From NCBI GenBank assembly GCA_030267565.1, contig BRXU01000006.1, positions 1,538,001-1,602,000 on the forward strand: a stretch of DNA of 64,000 bases, given 5' to 3'. Every line of letters starts with the position of its first letter. Within the stretch, counting starts at the first letter, position 1. A program made the position numbers and the translations under genes. Under the pieces are notes generated by a model that worked only from the letters and a program-made list of their open reading frames with translations, had not been told where the DNA came from and made no database searches. This document shows positions 58,401-64,000 of the stretch, piece after piece. Source of the stretch: Pleodorina starrii. Lineage: Eukaryota > Chlorophyta > Chlorophyceae > Chlamydomonadales > Volvocaceae.

Positions 58401-60683
58401 GTCCGCCTCACTCTGGACGGCGTGCAGCGCCACGAGTGGTTCCAGACCAACCTGCCGGAGGGGGCGGCGTTGCTGAATGAGGTGGTGGCGGCGGAGGAGG
58501 CGGCGGCGGGCGCGGCGGCGGTGATGCCGGCGGCGGTGGCGGCTCAATTGGAGCGGATGATTGTCCTGGCGGCGGCGGGGCCGGCGGCGGCGCCGCCGCC
58601 GATGGAGGTGCACGGGTGTGGCGGCGGTGGCGGAGGCGGCGGGCCTGGTGAGAGCGGCGGCGGAGGCGGCGGCGGAGGAGGTGGGAGGGGCGGCGGGATG
58701 CGACCGGTGCGTGACTCGTCGGTCGGCGGCGGCGGAGGAGGAGGAAACGGTGGCGCGATCATTAACGCGCCGACGACGCCGCAGTCGGCGTATCAGGCGC
58801 CGGCGCCGCAGCAGCACCCGCCGCCCGCTCAGGCGCAGGTTTTCGTACGGACGGTCACGACGGTCGGCGCGTACGACGCTGTCGTACAACAGCAGCAGCA
58901 GCAGTCCGTGTCCATTGGCTCGGCAGTGGCCAGTCAGCAGCAGTCGGGGTACAGCGGCAGTGACGGCGCCGTCGCCGGCGGCGGCGCGGCGGGCGCGGCG
59001 GCGGCGGCGGCGGCGACTTCGTCGTCCACGGGCGCGGTGACGGCGGCGGGGTGTACCCGGACGGAGTCGCACTGGCCGCCGGTGGCGGGACGCGCCAGCG
59101 GTGGCGGCGTAGCCGCCGCTGCCGCTGCCGGCGGCGACGGCCTCAACGGCGGCGACACGCTTCTTGCAGACCTCGAGGTGGGTTGAGCAGCGGCGGCTGC
59201 GGTGGTGGCAGGGAGTACAAAAGAAGATACCGCAGCGAAGGGACGGAGACGGCGACGGGAGGTGGCAGGTGTTCAGTCGCTTCAATGTTGGCGACGATTC
59301 AGGTCGCCAAGCGAAATTAGCGACGGTGTACGGTAACTGGCAGTGGAGGGCTGGACGTGGACCGACAATGTACGGCGTCGTGGTCCCAGGGTTTTAGGGT
59401 TTTAGTGTGTTGCGGGTACCGGTAATGTGACACAGGCCTGGGATCCCTGGGCCTTGCGCTCCGGAACCAAACCTCGCAAACCATCCTCCTCACCCGTCCC
59501 TCCCCCGCCCTCACCCGCGCAGGCAATGGTGATGAGCCTCCCGGAGGACGACCTCCCCTCCGCAGCCTCCCTGGACCTCTTCAGCTGCCCCACGCCGCGC
59601 CCGCAACCCCAGCAAAAATTAAAAAACCAGCAGCAACAACAGCAACAACAACAACAGCAGCAACAGCTGCTGCTGGCACACAGCTTCAACCCGCACTCCA
59701 ACCCGCACCGCCCGCACCCGCACCACCACCAACAACAACACCAACTGCAGCCCAGCGGAGCCGCCAGCGGCGTACCTCCGCCCGCCCCCCTCTCCAACGA
59801 CACCGTCTGCGGGCGTTACCCCGGGCCCTCACCGCCGCAGCAACCCACGCCGTCGCATTCAGCGCCGACGGCAGCGGCGGCGAGCCTGCAGCTACCGCCC
59901 TACCGCGCCTCCGACGCCGACGCCGTCGCAGCGCCGTACGCTAGCCGGCGCAGCGGCGGCGGCGCGCCGGAGGCGCAATGCCTGCCAACCAGCTGCGCCG
60001 CAGCGGCAGCGGCGGACCTGGTGGAAACCACGCCGCATCACCCGGCGGCGGCGGCGGCGGCGCCGCCGCCGCCACCGGCGCACACCCCCAACCACTCCAA
60101 TAAGACCCATCCGACGCTGTATGTGTCGCTGCACTCCGCCGCCGAGGCGGCGGCGGCGGCAGCAGCAGCCGACGGCAGCGGCGGCGTCGTCGGCGGCGGG
60201 CTGCTGATGCGGCTGCGGACCGACTCGCTTCCCTCCCCCGGCACACTGGCGGTGGTAGACACGCAGCCCTTCCTCGCAAACGGCTCCGGCGGATCCGGCT
60301 CGGGGCCCGCCGGCGGCAGCTTCGGCGGGCTGTTCAGCGGGCTGCTCGGCGGCAGCAGCTTCCTTCATCAGCTCCGGGAGAACTCCCAGCTGGGGGCCAT
60401 GCCCTCGACCTACTCCATGGATTGGTGCACGCTGTCGGCTCGCAGCGAGGCGCTGCTGTCGCCCAGGCCGCCCGTGGCCGGCGGCGGTGCGGCTACGGGC
60501 AGCGGGCCAGGCGGCGAGCCAGGCGGCGAGCCGCCGCCGGGGGGGAGTTGTTCGCTGGTGCAGAGCTCGCTGTTCCACCGGCTCTGCCACGAGGCTAAGG
60601 GCGCGGTGGCGGGCGTGGCGGCGGAGGTGCGGGACCTGGGCCGCGCGGCGGTGGTGGGGCTAGCGCCGACGCGGCGGAGCTGA
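55435..60683 (+). CDS. SnRK2-related protein kinase fold, probably a pseudokinase
   Basis: Six exons, 55435-55731, 56391-56492, 57124-57249, 57551-57721, 58233-59177 and 59523-60683, encode 933 residues, all in phase 0. The kinase-like domain spans residues about 14-301. It keeps beta-3 Lys41 (VTVKLIPRG), VMEYVDGENL, FLFQQLIIAIDFC, APEVL and ADVWSAGVVLFVALFG, plus HEWFQTNLPEG, the SnRK-type end. Three key features differ: HRDLKPEN is NRNIRPSS (residues 135-142; catalytic Asp and Asn lost), DFG is DFS (159-161), and the helix-C Glu position of REIINH reads RGLLNH. The Gly loop (LGHSGNHLVV) is degenerate. Alignment to SnRK2 has no gap around NRN, so a missed exon is unlikely. The long tail is Gly/Ala-rich, then poly-Gln and His-rich. 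Intron 2 begins with GC (AAG|GCGAGC). Confidence 0.85.
57478..57532 (-). repeat. copy of a short interspersed repeat
   Basis: Reverse complement reads CCGCAGCGGAGAAGGAGACG then GCGTTAGCGAACGGACTC. It lies in the third intron of the kinase-like gene, ending just before the acceptor region. Confidence 0.55.
57800..57860 (+). repeat. copy of a short interspersed repeat
   Basis: AAATGATACCGCAGCGGAGA then GACGGCGTTAGCGAACGGACCC, in the fourth intron of the kinase-like gene. Confidence 0.6.
58105..58215 (-). repeat. short interspersed repeat with tandem partial copies
   Basis: Reverse strand: GGACCC-anchored copy followed by two more partial units of GCAGCGGAGAAGGAGACGGC. It lies directly upstream of the exon 5 acceptor of the kinase-like gene. 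Confidence 0.6.
58392..58403. other. 12-bp palindrome GACCCACGGGTC, site 7
   Basis: Coding, exon 5 of the kinase-like gene; reads DPRV in subdomain XI. Confidence 0.7.
59217..59262 (+). repeat. copy of a short interspersed repeat (3'-truncated)
   Basis: AAAAGAAGATACCGCAGCGA then AGGGACGGAGACGGCGACGG, in the fifth intron of the kinase-like gene. Confidence 0.55.
59392..59407 (+). repeat. telomere-like TTTTAGGG motif
   Basis: GGTTTTAGGGTTTTAG in the last intron of the kinase-like gene; too short to call more than a motif. Confidence 0.4.
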
Positions 60684-62475
60684 TGCGGATGCGGAGTTGC
60701 GGATGCGGATGCGGACGGCAGTGGAAGTGGAGCGAAGTGGGGCGAGGCGAGGCGTGTGGTCGTCCCGCCCGCCCGCGCGCCATTGCGACCAAGTCGCGCC
60801 GGCATGTTGGTGCTGACTGAGCCGAGGTGGGTTGCGGTGGGCTGGGTGAGGGGGGTTGTAGGGGTGTGCGGTGTCATCCCGCGCAGGGCCTGTCCACCCG
60901 TCAGTAATCCAGCAGTGCGCCTGGAGGGGTGTGGGTGTGTGTGTGGGTGTGGGCTGGCGGCCACCCACCTGTCCACCCGGGCTGGTGCTGACTGAGCTTT
61001 TGACGGGATGGAGCATTGCCGGGTGGGGTCGGTGGAGGCGCAGCGGACCCCGCGGTGGCCTGTTCCTTCGCTGTCTCCGTCCCTTCGCTGCGTTACGGTA
61101 CCTTCTTTTGTTCCCCTGCGGAGGGCAGCCCCGCCCCGCTCCGCCCCACCCGGTTGAACTCGCGTGCGCAATGAAGAAATGAATGAAGGAGCGTGTTGTG
61201 ACCTTATTATAGTGCCCGTGTGGTTGCGGCGGCCCTTTGATATAAGCCCCTCGTCGGGGCGGCCGCTGGGTGTTGAAGCCCGCCGTTAGGGGCATATGGC
61301 CCCCCGGGCGATATGACGGTCCGCGTGGGGGAGGCAGGAGTGCAGCGCAGCTTGCCCAGTGTCGTGCAGTGCAGGGCAGGGCGGGGCGGCGGTATGATCC
61401 TCGGCGTTCGGCTGTAAGATGGCCATGCTGGGCGGTTGCAGTTGGTTAGTAGAGCACAGGCGCGTGCGTAGGTGCGTTTCCCAATTTTGGAAAGGCGTGC
61501 GCTGCCGTCCGTGCTGTTTTGCGTTGCTGTGTGTATCGGTATCTTTGTGGGCGGGGACTGCGGATACCGTCAATATGATGTGCCTGTTTTCCGCGATAAA
61601 TGACTGCAGAGTGGGGAGGAAGAGCGCGCGCGCGTGCTTTGGTCGGTGCATGTGCGCGGGTGCAGTTGATTACGGTACTTTGGCCGCTGGATGCTGTCGC
61701 TGTGTGCGTGTGAGTGTGCGTGGAGGGGAGATGGTTGTGCGATCCAACACTCTCAACACTTGGCATTTGCGCCCGACATCAGCAATGGATAACCGCCATC
61801 GATCTTGTTGGCCGGACGATCTTGTCCGTTGCCAAATACGATATGTTGATGCGGCCGGGGGAAGGCTGAGCCTCGACTGCCCACTGCCGCAAAGAGCGAC
61901 ACCGCCAAACACCCTCGGCGAGCGGGACTGCTGAGAAGACGTTTGACAATGTCCCCTCCCGGGGGTGTTTTCCCTGTCTTTCGTTCGGCCGTCAGTCCGC
62001 CCGGGCACTACTCTTCGGACCAGAGCACCTGGCCCGCAGCCGGCCGCGGCTGCTGCTGCTGCTGCTGCTACCTTCCGGCAGAACCGCGGCCCCGCCAGCA
62101 CAGCACATCACAGATGATAACGACTCTCCGGCATAACTCTCCAGCGAGTCGCGGATACACACGCACACACCGGCTGCACAACACACGCAGCAGCGCCCAA
62201 GCGACAAGATGCCTCCACGCGGACGAAGAGCGACAGCGCTTCACCCAGCCAGGGGCCACCAGGGGCCACCATGTATCCGTCTAGGTTCTGGAGCGACGGG
62301 CAGTCCCATTGGAGAAACGAACCGCGTCGTTAGGGAGCTGCCCCTAACGGCGGAAGCTCCTTGGCGCCGGAGCGCCCCCCCCCCCACAAAAAAGAAGCGC
62401 CAGCAACAGTACGGTAACAGCACCCGTCGGCTGGTCCCTGCTGCCGTCTAGGCTCTAAACACTACCTGGCACACA
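60684..62475. other. convergent intergenic region (two 3' UTRs)
   Basis: Between the kinase-like stop and the stop of the last minus-strand gene. It includes a reverse copy of the interspersed repeat at about 61060-61112 and a short palindrome GTTAGGGAGCTGCCCCTAAC near 62329. A 171-codon plus frame at 61419-61934 has no features. Confidence 0.5.
61413..61417 (+). promoter_or_regulatory. TGTAA polyadenylation-type signal
   Basis: First obvious TGTAA downstream of the kinase-like stop codon, about 730 nt away. Confidence 0.35.
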
Positions 62476-64000
62476 CTACACAAGCGGCGGCTCCCCCTCG
62501 TCCGCCTGGCCGCCGCTGTCCGCCTCCAGCAGCGCTGCCTCCAGCACCCCCGACAGCGCCTGAGTGACCCGTGGGTCGGCGCACCCCAGCCGCTCGCCGC
62601 TCGCCATCAGCGCCGCCGCAGCACGCGCGTCCATGCCCGCCGGCGCCGAAACCACGACCCGATGTCGCGCGGGGTGTTCGCGGCCTTGGTCATCAGCCCC
62701 GCCACCCCCGATGCCACCCCGAGCCCCACAGCCCTCCTCCCCTGGCGGCTGCCGTAACCGTGCACCAGCGCCCGCCCTGGCGGCGCCGCCGCCTCCGTCG
62801 TAACCGCCACCGTTGTCCGCGTCATCGACCACCTCCTCCTCGTTGTTGCGAAGCCAGCGGTCCATCATGTCGTGCCAAACAGCGGCCAGCCGGCGCCGGA
62901 CTGACCCATGGGTCGACACTGCGCCGTCTGCAGCGGCAACTTCCGGCGACGCCTCCGGCCCCGCCGCGGGCCCCGTCGACGCCCAACAGAGCACCCCCGC
63001 CAGGCGCAGGAAGGGCAGCTCCGGAGCCGCCAGGAACACGAGCTCCGAAACCTCCTCCGCCAGACCGCCGCCGCTGCCGCCGCCGCCACCGGCGGCGGCG
63101 GCTTCGCCGATAAGCACTGAAACCACGTCCTGCGCCGGCGCGCAGCCGACGCCGTACAGAACGGGTCTGGCGGCCACGGTGGCGGCGACGGCGCGACGAC
63201 GCGCTTGTCGTACGGGCAGCGGCCAGGCCTTGTCCGAGCACGGAGGCGGCGGCGGCGGCGGTAGCGCGGTGCCTAGTCCGAACAGGGTCTCGCCCTCCCA
63301 CACAAGCTCATCCAGAGCGGACAGCAGCCGCCCGCAGCGCCGCGGGTCGCCTCCGGCTGCGGGTGCCGGGTAGACCAGATGACCAACGGGGAGAGACCCA
63401 AGGAGAGACGCGCGGGAAGGCCGGGCGAGAGGACGGTAAGGGGAGGGGGGCAGCGGAGACGGAGAAGGAGAGGGAGAGACGTTTGGGGGCGATTCAGGCG
63501 TCTCAGATGCCGTAGGGGAGGCAAAGGGCAGGCCACCGTAAGAGCGTTGAAGGAGGGCACACAGTAACACCGCTGCGGGCCGCAAAGTGGAGCGATGGTA
63601 GGCCCTCCCCTTCCCTACTTACCCCCCTCCTCCCGACAAGGGCCCAACACGCAGGGGCCTGCTTTCGAGTTTCGAACCCCCTTCCCCCCGGGAGGGTGGA
63701 AAAGAAGATCCGCATGCACACGGCGGTGCGTGACATGAGCCGCACACTACCTCACAAATAGGCAGTACACATGTTGACATGTACACTACACGACTTGTAC
63801 GGCTCACCCGCAGCGCGCCGTAGCAGCGCGCGAAGCCTCCGAGTGGCCAATGAACCCAGCGCCACATCCCCCCGGTTGCGTCCGCTGGCCGCGAGCCGCA
63901 GCAGCTCCATCGCCGCCACGACTTCGTCCTCATCCGCGGCGGCGGCGCCAGCGGTAGCAGCGGCGGCGGCGGAGCCCACGCCGGGATTCGCCGCGCCCGG
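62476..64000 (-). CDS. unrecognised protein, C-terminal part (5' end outside window)
   Basis: Two exons are visible: one entering at 64000 and ending at 63808 (GCGG|GTGAGC), and 63572-62476 with its stop. Together they encode about 430 residues in phase. The sequence is Ala/Leu-rich and helical (EDEVVAAMELLRLAASG, ATRRLRALLRRAA, LLSALDELVWEGETLFGLG, VRRRLAAVWHDMMDRWLRNN), with Pro- and Gly-rich linkers and an acidic patch (EEEVVDDADN). The helices could be HEAT or armadillo-like, but I recognise no family motif. Codon use matches its neighbours. Confidence 0.7.
62566..62577. other. 12-bp palindrome GACCCGTGGGTC, site 8
   Basis: Coding, last visible gene; reads DPRV. Confidence 0.7.
62903..62914. 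other. 12-bp palindrome GACCCATGGGTC, site 9
   Basis: Coding, same exon as site 8 but in a shifted frame (reads THGS). Confidence 0.7.

Noticed and set aside
61419..61934. 171-codon plus-strand frame after the kinase-like gene
   Set aside because: No motif and it lies in the expected 3' UTR, overlapping short repeats.

Overview
The window looks like nuclear DNA of a volvocine-type green alga (Chlamydomonas/Volvox relatives). This is inferred from several signs: very GC-rich, intron-rich genes with compact GTGAG/GTGCG donors, long Ala, Gly, Gln and Pro homopolymers in the proteins, TGTAA motifs downstream of several stop codons, and intronic TTTTAGGG motifs like the Chlamydomonas telomere repeat. 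Gene models were assembled by eye from splice sites. Every internal junction given below keeps reading phase, but no transcript evidence is available.

Layout. 1-8107 (-) encodes a MscS-type mechanosensitive channel whose 3' end leaves the window. 8802-12760 (-) encodes a TPR domain fused to a COG0523/CobW metal-chaperone GTPase. 12761-19160 is a repeat-rich accessory block: a 10-bp minisatellite, a pair of 65-bp inverted repeats, a reverse-transcriptase remnant, a long foldback palindrome, a CCA microsatellite and two look-alike RNA hairpins. 19161-21321 (-) encodes a secreted or type-I membrane protein. 21491-21982 is a broken repeat-derived frame. 22842-34324 (-) is a ten-exon gene for a low-complexity protein of about 3040 residues. 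35525-40572 (-) encodes a CS/NudC-type co-chaperone protein with an intron-containing tRNA-Asp gene inside one of its introns. 42320-44953 (-) encodes a DUF924 protein, probably organellar. 44954-48253 holds no gene I can defend. 48254-52152 (-) encodes a GAF-domain protein. 54529-54923 (-) encodes a 71-residue HSBP1 (heat-shock-factor-binding protein). Divergent from it, 55435-60683 (+) encodes an SnRK2-related kinase-fold protein lacking key catalytic residues. 62476-64000 (-) is the 3' part of an unrecognised gene.

The genes do not form a pathway; this is an ordinary gene-dense eukaryotic arm with a mobile-element-rich interval. The most unusual signals are: nine copies of a 12-bp palindrome GACCC(A/G)(C/T)GGGTC spread over six genes and their introns or UTRs; a short interspersed repeat of about 60 bp in introns and UTRs; the foldback palindrome; the tandem hairpins; the TPR-CobW fusion; the degenerate kinase; and the nested tRNA.
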